A stretch of DNA of 21,651 nt from SVFI01 sp045546735 (GTDB lineage Bacteria; Bacillota; Clostridia; Lachnospirales; Lachnospiraceae). Made by a program: the position numbers and the translations under genes. Below, one piece after another: positions 15,714-21,651 of this stretch. The notes below the pieces were generated by a model that had not been told where the DNA came from, ran no database searches, and worked only from the letters and a program-made list of their open reading frames with translations. Location: the NCBI GenBank assembly GCA_045546735.1, contig JAZQDJ010000049.1, positions 1-21,651 of the forward strand, given 5' to 3'. Position 1 is the first letter of the stretch. Every line of letters begins with the position of its first letter.

Positions 15714-17033
15714 TTATAACTGCACATCAACAAAGATGCGGTAAATTGCGCGGATAGCTTCCTCGAAATCATCATTTCTTACACCGATAATGATGTTAAG
15801 CTCGGAAGATCCCTGGTCAATCATTTTAACGTTTACGTTAGCATGTGCTAACGCTGAGAAGATTCTGCCGGCTGTACCGCGTGTCTGGCGCATTCCGCGT
15901 CCTACAACAGCGATGAGGGCAAGATCTGCCTCAAGTTCAATATAATCAGGACTTGCAAGTTTATGGATTGTTGCAAGAACGCTCTGCTCTTTTTCTTCAA
16001 ATTCAGACTGATGAACGAATACGGTCATTGTATCGATACCGGAAGGAACGTGCTCGAAAGAAATTCCGTTCTGTTCAAACGCCTGAAGCACTTTTCTTCC
16101 GAAACCAACCTCGGAGTTCATGCCGTCTTTTTCAATACTGATAGCACAGAAACCTTTTTTACCTGCAATACCTGTAATTGTATATTTTGATCTCTGACAA
16201 GTATCCTCCACAATCCATGTACCTTTATCTTTCGGTGCATTTGTATTGCGGATGTTAATCGGAATACCTTCCTTACGAACCGGGAAGATTGCGTCTTCAT
16301 GAAGAACGGAAGCTCCCATATAAGAAAGATCGCGGAGCTCTCTGTATGTGATTGTATCGATTCCTTTCGGATTATCGATAACACGAGGGTCTGCCACAAG
16401 GAAACCGGAAACGTCTGTCCAGTTCTCGTAAACGTCAACTTTTGCAGCCTTAGCCACGATAGAACCGGTAATATCAGAACCGCCACGCGAGAATGTCTTG
16501 ATGGTTCCGTCAAGTTTTGCTCCGTAGAATCCCGGAATAACCGCTCTCTCACTCTCTTTTAATCTGTCACGGAGCACTTCATTTGTTTTTTCCGGCATGA
16601 AGTTTCCTTTTTCATCAAAGAAAATCACTTCTGCTGCATCGATAAAATCATAGCCGAGGTACTCTGCCATAATAATACCGTTCAAGTACTCACCACGGCT
16701 GGCAGCATAATCAGAACCTGCTTTTGCCTCAAAATCTGCTTTTACTTTTTTAAACTCTTTCTCCAAAGAAAGGTCTAAACGAAGACCGTCAATAATCTCC
16801 TGGTATCTTGCTTTAATTGCTTTGAGCTCTTTTTCAAAATTTTTGCCCTTTTCAGCAAGTGCATATGCTTCGTAGAGCATATCTGTTACCTTTGTATCTT
16901 TACTATCACGTTTTCCCGGCGCAGACGGAACTACATAACGTCTGTCTTTGTCTGCACGGATGATGGCACCTACTTTACCGAACTGCTCGGCGCTTGCCAG
17001 CGAACTACCACCGAATTTTACTACTTTTTTCAT
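15714..17033 (-). CDS. lysC: Aspartokinase
   Basis: 439 residues from ATG 17033. It phosphorylates aspartate with ATP, the first step to lysine, methionine and threonine. Seen: the N-terminal KFGGSS motif (residues 6-11); the phosphate/substrate region TFSRGGSDITG; and the ENWTDVSGFLVADPR segment typical of aspartokinase. Two C-terminal ACT modules follow: one beginning KKGFCAISIEKDGMNSEVGF and one containing VVGRGMRQTRGTAGRIFSALA plus SSELNIIIGV. Known: these ACT domains mediate end-product inhibition by lysine or threonine; the effector cannot be read here. A longer frame opens at TTG 17051, but the SD lies inside that extension, so ATG 17033 is preferred. It is the last gene of the operon, 21 bases after the ApgM-like gene. 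The symbol follows the general family; it may be a threonine-dedicated isozyme. Confidence 0.94.
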   Translation of the reverse strand: MKKVVKFGGSSLASAEQFGKVGAIIRADKDRRYVVPSAPGKRDSKDTKVTDMLYEAYALAEKGKNFEKELKAIKARYQEIIDGLRLDLSLEKEFKKVKADFEAKAGSDYAASRGEYLNGIIMAEYLGYDFIDAAEVIFFDEKGNFMPEKTNEVLRDRLKESERAVIPGFYGAKLDGTIKTFSRGGSDITGSIVAKAAKVDVYENWTDVSGFLVADPRVIDNPKGIDTITYRELRDLSYMGASVLHEDAIFPVRKEGIPINIRNTNAPKDKGTWIVEDTCQRSKYTITGIAGKKGFCAISIEKDGMNSEVGFGRKVLQAFEQNGISFEHVPSGIDTMTVFVHQSEFEEKEQSVLATIHKLASPDYIELEADLALIAVVGRGMRQTRGTAGRIFSALAHANVNVKMIDQGSSELNIIIGVRNDDFEEAIRAIYRIFVDVQL

Positions 17034-17043
17034 GTCTGAAAAT

Positions 17044-17049
17044 CTCCTC
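17044..17049 (-). promoter_or_regulatory. Ribosome binding site that fixes the aspartokinase start
   Basis: Minus-strand GAGGAG lies 10 bases before ATG 17033. The open frame extends to a TTG at 17051, but this SD would then lie within the coding region, so the upstream start is unlikely. Confidence 0.8.
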
Positions 17050-17054
17050 AAAAT

Positions 17055-18257
17055 TTATTTTGCAAATAATATATCAATCATCTCGCAGCCTTTTGCCACT
17101 ACATTACCGGAAGCTGTCGCTGCTTCTTCTGTATAATCCCAAGTCTTGTCAAGCGGGGCAGAAGAATCATACAGCATATAAGGAACGCTGTCAGATGTAT
17201 GTGTACGAAGACGTACCGGTGTCGGATGATCCGGAAGCACAAGCATACGGAAATCCTCTCCTGCTGCCGAAAGCTCTGCCACAAGCGGACCGATTACTTT
17301 TTCATCGATAAACTCAATCGCCTGCACTTTTCTTTCATAGCTTCCCTGATGCCCCATCTCGTCCGGTGCTTCAATGTGAATATATGCAAAGTCATAGCCG
17401 TCCTCTGTAAGCGCCTTGACTGCTGCATCCTTTTTACCTGCATAGTTTGTATGAAGACCTGCGTCTGCACCTTCCACCTCAGCGTTATCCATGCCCGCTC
17501 CGACCGCAATACCTTTGAGCAAATCAACTGCCGAAATCATAAGGCCTTTCTTTCCTGTCTTTTCATAGAAAGATGAGAGCATCGGTTTGGTACCTGCGCC
17601 CCAGAACCAGCAGCAGTTAGCAGGGTTTAACCCTTTCTCTTTTCGCGCAATGTTGACCGGATGATTCACAAGAATATCGTAACTTTTCTTCATCATCTCA
17701 CGGAGCGCCTTATCCTGCGGAAGATGCTGCCCAATTACCTGTGTCAGCACATCGTGCGGCGGTGTTAATTCCACCACCTGTCCTTTGTCCCAAATAAGAC
17801 AATGGCGGTAGCTTGTTCCCACATAGAACTGATACATTTCATTCTGCAGTTCTTTTTTCACTGCCTCAAGTAAAACCGCACATTCTTCTGTGCTGATTTC
17901 TCCCGAGCTGTGGTCAATAATTGTTTTTTCTTCAAACGGAACATCGTCCTCAGAAATCGTTACAATATTGCAACGGATTGCAATGTCCGTATCTTTCATC
18001 GGAATTCCGATGCTGAGCGCTTCAAGCGGAGAACGGCCGGAATAATAAATCTTCGGATCGTATCCCATCACGGAAAGATTGGCTGTATCACTTCCCGGTT
18101 TCATTCCGTCCGGAATTGTGTGAACCATTCCGATTTCACTCATTTTACTTAAACGGTCAAGGTTCGGTGTGTTAGCATATGCCAGCGGCGTTTTACCGCC
18201 GAGAGCCTCTATCGGCTCATCTGCCATACCGTCCTCGAGTACAATTACATATTTCAT
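17055..18257 (-). CDS. ApgM-like protein, proposed alternative homoserine kinase
   Basis: 400 residues, alkaline-phosphatase superfamily, resembling archaeal-type cofactor-independent phosphoglycerate mutase. Seen: metal-binding start VLEDGMAD (Asp9), likely nucleophile region GSDTANLSVMGYDP (Ser56, by analogy with NSEVGH of iPGM), YSGRSPLEA, the C-terminal metal cluster EAPDEMGHQG, and LPDHPTPVRLRTHTSD. Known: ApgM relatives encoded beside threonine genes form a recognised subfamily called proposed homoserine kinase (TIGR02535 as I recall), in organisms lacking GHMP-type ThrB. Here the gene sits between homoserine dehydrogenase (15-base gap) and aspartokinase, exactly that context. The inferred role is homoserine to O-phosphohomoserine; glycolytic mutase activity is the main alternative. 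A weak AGGCAGG-like SD precedes ATG 18257. Confidence 0.88.
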   Translation of the reverse strand: MKYVIVLEDGMADEPIEALGGKTPLAYANTPNLDRLSKMSEIGMVHTIPDGMKPGSDTANLSVMGYDPKIYYSGRSPLEALSIGIPMKDTDIAIRCNIVTISEDDVPFEEKTIIDHSSGEISTEECAVLLEAVKKELQNEMYQFYVGTSYRHCLIWDKGQVVELTPPHDVLTQVIGQHLPQDKALREMMKKSYDILVNHPVNIARKEKGLNPANCCWFWGAGTKPMLSSFYEKTGKKGLMISAVDLLKGIAVGAGMDNAEVEGADAGLHTNYAGKKDAAVKALTEDGYDFAYIHIEAPDEMGHQGSYERKVQAIEFIDEKVIGPLVAELSAAGEDFRMLVLPDHPTPVRLRTHTSDSVPYMLYDSSAPLDKTWDYTEEAATASGNVVAKGCEMIDILFAK

Positions 18258-18272
18258 AGTGTTGCCTGCCTT

Positions 18273-19478
18273 CTATTCCTCTACGCGGATACGGCTTAAC
18301 ACATTGCCTACCTGCGCACTCTTTTCATTAAAGTCTTTTTCACTCATCGCTTTTGTAAAGAAGCCTTTTTCACCGGCTACTTCTGCAGCAATTACTTCTA
18401 CCTCTCCGAACACTTCCTGTGCCTTTGCAAAATCTGCATCCGATACACGTACAAAGAAACGTTTTACGGAATCATCCATGCTGGAAAGCTGAAGTTTTTC
18501 TGCATCCCAGAAACAGAATACTGTCTTACCGATATGTTTCACACAATCGATAATATCGGAAACAACTGCGCTGGCTGTCGGAAGCTTACCTGCTCCTGCA
18601 CCGTAATACATTGTGTTTCCGAGTGTATTACCGTGAACCAAAATTCCGTTGAATACATCGTTTACATTGTAAAGCGGGTTTGTCGGATTAATCATGCAAG
18701 GAGTTACCATTGCGAAATATTTGCCGTCCACTTCTTTGCTCATTGCAAGAAGTTTGATTGTCCATCCTGCTTTTTTCGCGTATGTAAAATCAGTTGTTGT
18801 AATCTTAGTAATACCTTCTGTATAAATATCTTCAAAGTTTACTGTCTTTCCGTATACAAGAGAAGAAAGGATTGCTATCTTACGACATGCATCATAACCT
18901 TCTACGTCAGCTTCCGGATTACGCTCTGCATATCCTTTTTCCTGTGCCTCTTTCAAAACTACATCAAAGTCGGAACCTTCTTTTTCCATCTTTGTCAGGA
19001 TATAGTTGGTTGTTCCGTTTAAAATACCGGTGATACCGTCCACACGCTCCGGTGTCAGAGATGCATTGAGCGGACGGATAATCGGAATACCGCCGCCTAC
19101 ACTGGCCTCAAACATGTAGTTACATTTGTTGTCGCGCGCAATCTGCAAAAGCTCCGGACCATGTTTTGCCACAAGCTCTTTATTCGATGTACAAACGCTC
19201 TTGCCCTGTGAAAGTGCTCTCTTTGTAAATGTATATGCAGGTTCTACGCCTCCCATAGCCTCGGCAATCACCTGTACTTCCGGATCATTTAAAATCACTT
19301 CTACATCGTGTACTACAAGATTTTCATACGGATCTCCCGGAAAATCACGAAGGTCAAGGATGTATTTTACATCAATTTCGTCTCCTGCTTTTTTATTCAC
19401 CAATTCCTGATTTGTCTTGATTACTTCTACGATACCGCTTCCTACGGTACCGTATCCCAATACTGCAATTTTTACCAT
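18273..19478 (-). CDS. hom: Homoserine dehydrogenase
   Basis: 401 residues. It reduces aspartate semialdehyde to homoserine with NAD(P)H. Seen: Rossmann motif GYGTVGSG (8-15); SNKELVAKHG with Lys100; ASVGGGIPIIRPL (125-137); GILNGTTNYI (151-160); and the catalytic region GYAERNPEADVEGYDACRK (182-200), whose Asp191, Asp196 and Lys200 fit the known acid/lysine set. The last ~70 residues look like a shortened ACT-like domain ending SRIRVEE; Bacillus Hom is longer (about 433) with a full ACT domain. SD AAGGAG (overlapping the upstream stop codon region) precedes ATG 19478, only six bases after the PheB-like stop, so translation is likely coupled. Confidence 0.96.
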   Translation of the reverse strand: MVKIAVLGYGTVGSGIVEVIKTNQELVNKKAGDEIDVKYILDLRDFPGDPYENLVVHDVEVILNDPEVQVIAEAMGGVEPAYTFTKRALSQGKSVCTSNKELVAKHGPELLQIARDNKCNYMFEASVGGGIPIIRPLNASLTPERVDGITGILNGTTNYILTKMEKEGSDFDVVLKEAQEKGYAERNPEADVEGYDACRKIAILSSLVYGKTVNFEDIYTEGITKITTTDFTYAKKAGWTIKLLAMSKEVDGKYFAMVTPCMINPTNPLYNVNDVFNGILVHGNTLGNTMYYGAGAGKLPTASAVVSDIIDCVKHIGKTVFCFWDAEKLQLSSMDDSVKRFFVRVSDADFAKAQEVFGEVEVIAAEVAGEKGFFTKAMSEKDFNEKSAQVGNVLSRIRVEE

Positions 19479-19484
19479 TTCTCT

Positions 19485-19928
19485 TTACTCCTTAGCTATT
19501 ATTTTCACGTAGTGAACGCCTTTTTGCTGTTCCATGGCATCTACCATCTTTGATACATCTCCCGTTGTCGGAAGAACCTGTACACTGATGGAAAGAGATG
19601 CTACACCGTTGATCGGTATACTTTGATGGATCGTCAGGATGTTTGCCCCAAACGTTGCAATTGTCTTTAATACGTCCGAGAGAAGTCCCGGCTCATCGTC
19701 CATCTGGAAGGTAAGCGTAATCGTTGTACCTGTCGCCGTGTCGTGGAACGGGAAAATATCCTCTTTATATTTATAGAAAGAACTCCTGCTGATTCCGACC
19801 CGGTCAACGGCTTCCTGTACGGAAATGTTCCGTCCCGAATCAATCAGGCGCTTCGCTTCCACTACTTTGAGCAGCACTTCCGGTAACGCTTTCTGCTTCA
19901 CCACGAAATATTCGGTCGTCTGTTTCAT
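19485..19928 (-). CDS. pheB: HTH-ACT protein, UPF0735 / PheB family
   Basis: 147 residues, the same length as I recall for Bacillus subtilis PheB. Seen: a short helix-turn-helix-like segment (about 35-58, SVQEAVDRVGISRSSFYKYK), then an ACT domain (about 68-147) with DDEPGLLSDVLKTIATFGANI and SIHQSIP-like text (here TIHQSIPINGVASLSISV). Known: the family is annotated UPF0735, ACT domains bind amino acids, and the gene often neighbours pheA or hom. Inferred: an amino-acid-sensing regulator or an allosteric partner of Hom. The frame is open to 20072, but ATG 19928 has a good SD (GAGGTG) and matches family length. A longer form would also start upstream of the predicted promoter. Confidence 0.9.
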   Translation of the reverse strand: MKQTTEYFVVKQKALPEVLLKVVEAKRLIDSGRNISVQEAVDRVGISRSSFYKYKEDIFPFHDTATGTTITLTFQMDDEPGLLSDVLKTIATFGANILTIHQSIPINGVASLSISVQVLPTTGDVSKMVDAMEQQKGVHYVKIIAKE

Positions 19929-19940
19929 GATTTCACCTCG

Positions 19941-19959
19941 TGTCTGCGTCATGCAAACA
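19941..19959 (-). promoter_or_regulatory. Leader hairpin 2 of the hom operon
   Basis: A seven-pair stem (one G-T pair) with a five-base loop lies just upstream of the SD of the PheB-like gene. No T-tract follows, so it is not a terminator. It could affect access to the ribosome site. Confidence 0.45.
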
Positions 19960-19970
19960 GTTGTCTTTGC

Positions 19971-19991
19971 GTGTGCGCCTCTCGCGCACAC
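19971..19991 (-). promoter_or_regulatory. Leader hairpin 1 of the hom operon
   Basis: A perfect eight-base GC-rich stem, GTGTGCGC with GCGCACAC, encloses a five-base loop within the ~75-base leader. It may stabilise the mRNA 5' end or act in regulation. The leader is too short for a T-box and shows no Thr-rich leader peptide. Confidence 0.55.
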
Positions 19992-20010
19992 TTGTTTGTC
20001 ACCGAAAGAT

Positions 20011-20039
20011 ATCATAGCATAATTACCAAATATAAGCAA
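20011..20039 (-). promoter_or_regulatory. Promoter of the PheB-like/hom/ApgM-like/lysC operon
   Basis: Minus-strand -35 TTGCTT (20034-20039), 17-base spacer and -10 TATGAT (20011-20016), with a TG one base upstream of the -10 (extended -10). The expected start is near 20004, giving a leader of about 75 bases. It lies directly downstream of the terminator at 20072-20105, so the operon is independent of the gene before it. Confidence 0.8.
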
Positions 20040-20071
20040 GGCGATTTGTGTATTTTTATAGATACAATCCA

Positions 20072-20105
20072 AGAAAAAAAGTGCTGCACTATTTCACGGC
20101 AGCAC
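20072..20105 (-). terminator. Rho-independent terminator overlapping a stop codon
   Basis: A seven-base stem GTGCTGC/GCAGCAC (20099-20105 with 20081-20087) is followed on the minus strand by seven T (20074-20080). The TAG stop of the membrane protein gene (20089-20091) falls inside the loop, so coding and terminator sequences overlap. Confidence 0.85.
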
Positions 20106-20862
20106 CTAATTTATTTTCAAAAAATCTATCTATTTTCTCTTTATTATGAATAAAAGGAAGTTTCTCGGTCTGTACAAGCTTCACTTCAACCACTGTCCCT
20201 GTGCCTTCCTCCTCACGGAACCGGACAATAAATCCCCACTCCTGTCTTCCGTAAAAATCGTGAACAAAATCCGGTACTTTATAATTTCTAATCATCAGCG
20301 CACAAAATGTCCGTTCTTCCCGCCACTCATAATCGTAAATATCATTCACATTATCATGTTTCATAAATTCCATACACTGCTCTTTTGTGTATTGCGTTGT
20401 GTAGCGCAGCTCAGTAGCGCGGTCTGTCCCCTCAAAATGTTCACGCAAAATAGCCTCTGCTGCTTTGGCATCCTTTTTCCTCATATAAAAGAACGCAGCC
20501 GAAAAAACAAGCAAAAATCCAATCGGCGCCAAAAGCTCCGGTGATCTGTCCCCCGCCGCAATCACAGAAACCAAACTGAGCATAAAGAATCCAACCAATA
20601 TCATCGGTATAATAAACCCCACACCGCTCTGCGTTTTTACTTGTATGCAGTTCTCATCCCCCTGATGCTTAATACTTCCCACAAGCTGAACCAATCCTCC
20701 AGACCGTCTTCTTCCGCTTTGATGCGACGGCGGCAAAACCAGCAGTGAAAACTTTTTTGTAGTCAGAGGTCCGACCTGCGCAAATTTCTTTTTCATTTGA
20801 CAGAGTTCATCTACAATCAATTCTTCTGACATAGAAGTATGTATTTCATATATTCCGGACAT
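20089..20862 (-). CDS. Membrane protein of unknown function, two central helices
   Basis: 257 residues from ATG 20862. I do not recognise the family. Seen: a polar N-terminal part (1-80) with a basic QSGRRRSGG patch; two hydrophobic helices (about 82-103 and 109-126) joined by a short loop and followed by RKKDAK; and a mixed alpha/beta C-terminal part (130-257) rich in charged and aromatic residues, with YDYEWREERTFCALMIRNY and WGFIVRF. By the positive-inside rule both ends are likely cytoplasmic. GTG 20874 would add four residues, but AGGTGG eight bases before ATG 20862 favours the latter. It has its own promoter (20902-20930) and terminator, so it is a single-gene unit, divergent from the XRE regulator. 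Confidence 0.8.
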   Translation of the reverse strand: MSGIYEIHTSMSEELIVDELCQMKKKFAQVGPLTTKKFSLLVLPPSHQSGRRRSGGLVQLVGSIKHQGDENCIQVKTQSGVGFIIPMILVGFFMLSLVSVIAAGDRSPELLAPIGFLLVFSAAFFYMRKKDAKAAEAILREHFEGTDRATELRYTTQYTKEQCMEFMKHDNVNDIYDYEWREERTFCALMIRNYKVPDFVHDFYGRQEWGFIVRFREEEGTGTVVEVKLVQTEKLPFIHNKEKIDRFFENKLGAAVK

Positions 20863-20901
20863 TTTCTCACCCACCTATACTATCAACTCTCAGTTTATTC
20901 G

Positions 20902-20930
20902 AGTATAACTTATATTTGTATATTGCGCAA
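20902..20930 (-). promoter_or_regulatory. Promoter of the two-helix membrane protein gene
   Basis: Minus-strand -35 TTGCGC (20925-20930), 17-base spacer, -10 TATACT (20902-20907), about 39 bases before ATG 20862. A convincing sigma-A-type match. Confidence 0.72.
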
Positions 20931-21024
20931 TCACGCTGTATTTCGTCACTCTACCAACAGTCGGTTGCTTACATAATGCGGATATGTTAGTTTTATATTA
21001 CGGAAAACGAGTGGGGTAACACAT

Positions 21025-21603
21025 ATGGAAAAGGAAAAACTCGGACTGTTCGTTTCGCAGCTCCGCAAAGAACAAAATATGACACAAAAAGAGCTTTCCG
21101 AAAAGCTCGGCGTTACAGATAAAGCTGTCTCAAAATGGGAACGCGGACTCAGTTTCCCGGACATTTCTTTATTAGAACCTTTAGCTGACACATTTGAGGT
21201 CAGTGTTATGGAACTTCTGCAGGGGAAACATCTGCCCAAAGAGACCGCTGTGTCGGATGAGCCTGCAAATGAAGTTTTAGACAATTTACTTCGCATCTCC
21301 GATCAGGAAATCCGCAAAAAGCATGTGGTCAGCAAATCCATCATTATCTTATGCTGCGTTTCGCTCATGCTTTTGATTTCCATTATATTAAATATTATCA
21401 ATCTCTCATCATCTTCCGGACAGGCGCCGGAGCTTTCTCACAGCGCCTATGAAACAACGTTGTCCAAAGATAACGAAGAGATATTTGCAAATCCGGAAAA
21501 AGCACTCGAACAAATGATTATAGATTCTGCCGATTTTCCGGACGAATGGCAGCATTTAATTGAAACACTGAAAAACACATACGAGGAGGTGACCGCACAA
21601 TGA
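21025..21603 (+). CDS. Membrane-anchored XRE-family regulator
   Basis: 192 residues. An XRE/HTH_3 domain spans about 8-63 (LRKEQNMTQKELSEKLGVTD, then KAVSKWERGLSFPD). A charged linker (66-100) leads to one hydrophobic helix (about 105-125) and a polar tail (126-192) likely outside the membrane. Known: Firmicutes carry many XRE proteins with a C-terminal transmembrane segment, often beside genes for membrane proteins or transporters they control. Its TGA overlaps the ATG of the next gene (ATGA), so the two are coupled. The SD is weak (GTGGGG, about 8 bases before the ATG). The 150-base divergent spacer holds no clear plus-strand promoter; TTGCTT with a poor TAGTTT 17 bases later is the best candidate. 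Confidence 0.9.
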   Translation: MEKEKLGLFVSQLRKEQNMTQKELSEKLGVTDKAVSKWERGLSFPDISLLEPLADTFEVSVMELLQGKHLPKETAVSDEPANEVLDNLLRISDQEIRKKHVVSKSIIILCCVSLMLLISIILNIINLSSSSGQAPELSHSAYETTLSKDNEEIFANPEKALEQMIIDSADFPDEWQHLIETLKNTYEEVTAQ

Positions 21604-21651
21604 ATTTCGTAAATATTTTCTTTATTATCATATCCCTGCTGCTTCTTCTGC
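21600..21651 (+). CDS. Start of a membrane protein gene, cut by window edge
   Basis: Only 17 codons are present, reading MNFVNIFFIIISLLLLL, a hydrophobic N-terminal helix or signal anchor. Its ATG overlaps the TGA of the XRE regulator, and a strong GGAGGTGA lies about eight bases upstream within that gene. It is probably the partner or target of the regulator. Nothing more can be said of function. Confidence 0.75.
   Translation, partial: MNFVNIFFIIISLLLLL

Noticed and set aside
19929..20004. T-box riboswitch or threonine leader peptide for the hom operon
   Set aside because: The leader is only about 75 bases, with no specifier-loop arrangement, no run of Thr or Ile codons in a short ORF and no terminator.
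19929..20072. 48-residue N-terminal extension of the PheB-like protein
   Set aside because: It would begin upstream of the predicted promoter, lacks an SD and exceeds the family length; ATG 19928 has a good SD.

Overview
The window looks like chromosomal DNA of a low-to-mid GC Gram-positive member of the Clostridia, most likely Lachnospiraceae. The signs are purine-rich AGGAGG-type ribosome sites, sigma-A-like promoters, a secreted protein with a lysine-rich BspA-type leucine-rich-repeat tail typical of that family, and a Bacillus/Clostridium-style set of ABC-F, PheB-like ACT and ApgM-like genes. The genus cannot be fixed from sequence alone.

Left region (1-12949, minus strand). One uninterrupted reading frame runs from an ATG at 12172 off the left edge, giving at least 4,057 codons. 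I read the whole frame codon by codon and found no stop. The product is a secreted giant RHS/YD-repeat protein. In order it has a signal peptide, an N-terminal array of six ~190-residue beta-rich repeats, alternating Fn3 and Ig-like modules, a PKD domain, a carboxypeptidase-regulatory-like domain, a Gly/Ser hinge, an RHS N-terminal segment, about 40-45 YD repeats, and the start of the RHS core. The window ends just before the C-terminal variable part, where a toxin or other effector would normally lie. Twelve bases upstream and co-oriented is a small secreted protein with only two YD repeats, an acidic linker and a BspA-type LRR domain. The two genes probably form one operon.

Middle (13151-15642, plus strand). 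A two-gene operon encodes a YkpA/YbiT-type ABC-F ATPase and, two bases later, a PHP-domain phosphoesterase. It ends at a strong bidirectional terminator shared with the operon that faces it.

Right-middle (15714-19928, minus strand). A tight four-gene aspartate-family operon is read in the order PheB-like HTH/ACT protein, homoserine dehydrogenase, ApgM-like protein (proposed alternative homoserine kinase), aspartokinase. Together these give aspartate phosphorylation, homoserine formation and probably homoserine phosphorylation. Aspartate-semialdehyde dehydrogenase and threonine synthase are not in the window. A good extended -10 promoter and two leader hairpins precede the operon.

Right end (20089-21651). 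A minus-strand two-helix membrane protein of unknown function has its own promoter and terminator. Divergent to it is a membrane-anchored XRE regulator whose stop overlaps the start of a truncated membrane protein gene at the window edge.

The part most likely to be new is the pair of secreted YD-repeat proteins on the left. The amino-acid operon is an example of a known non-canonical threonine route.
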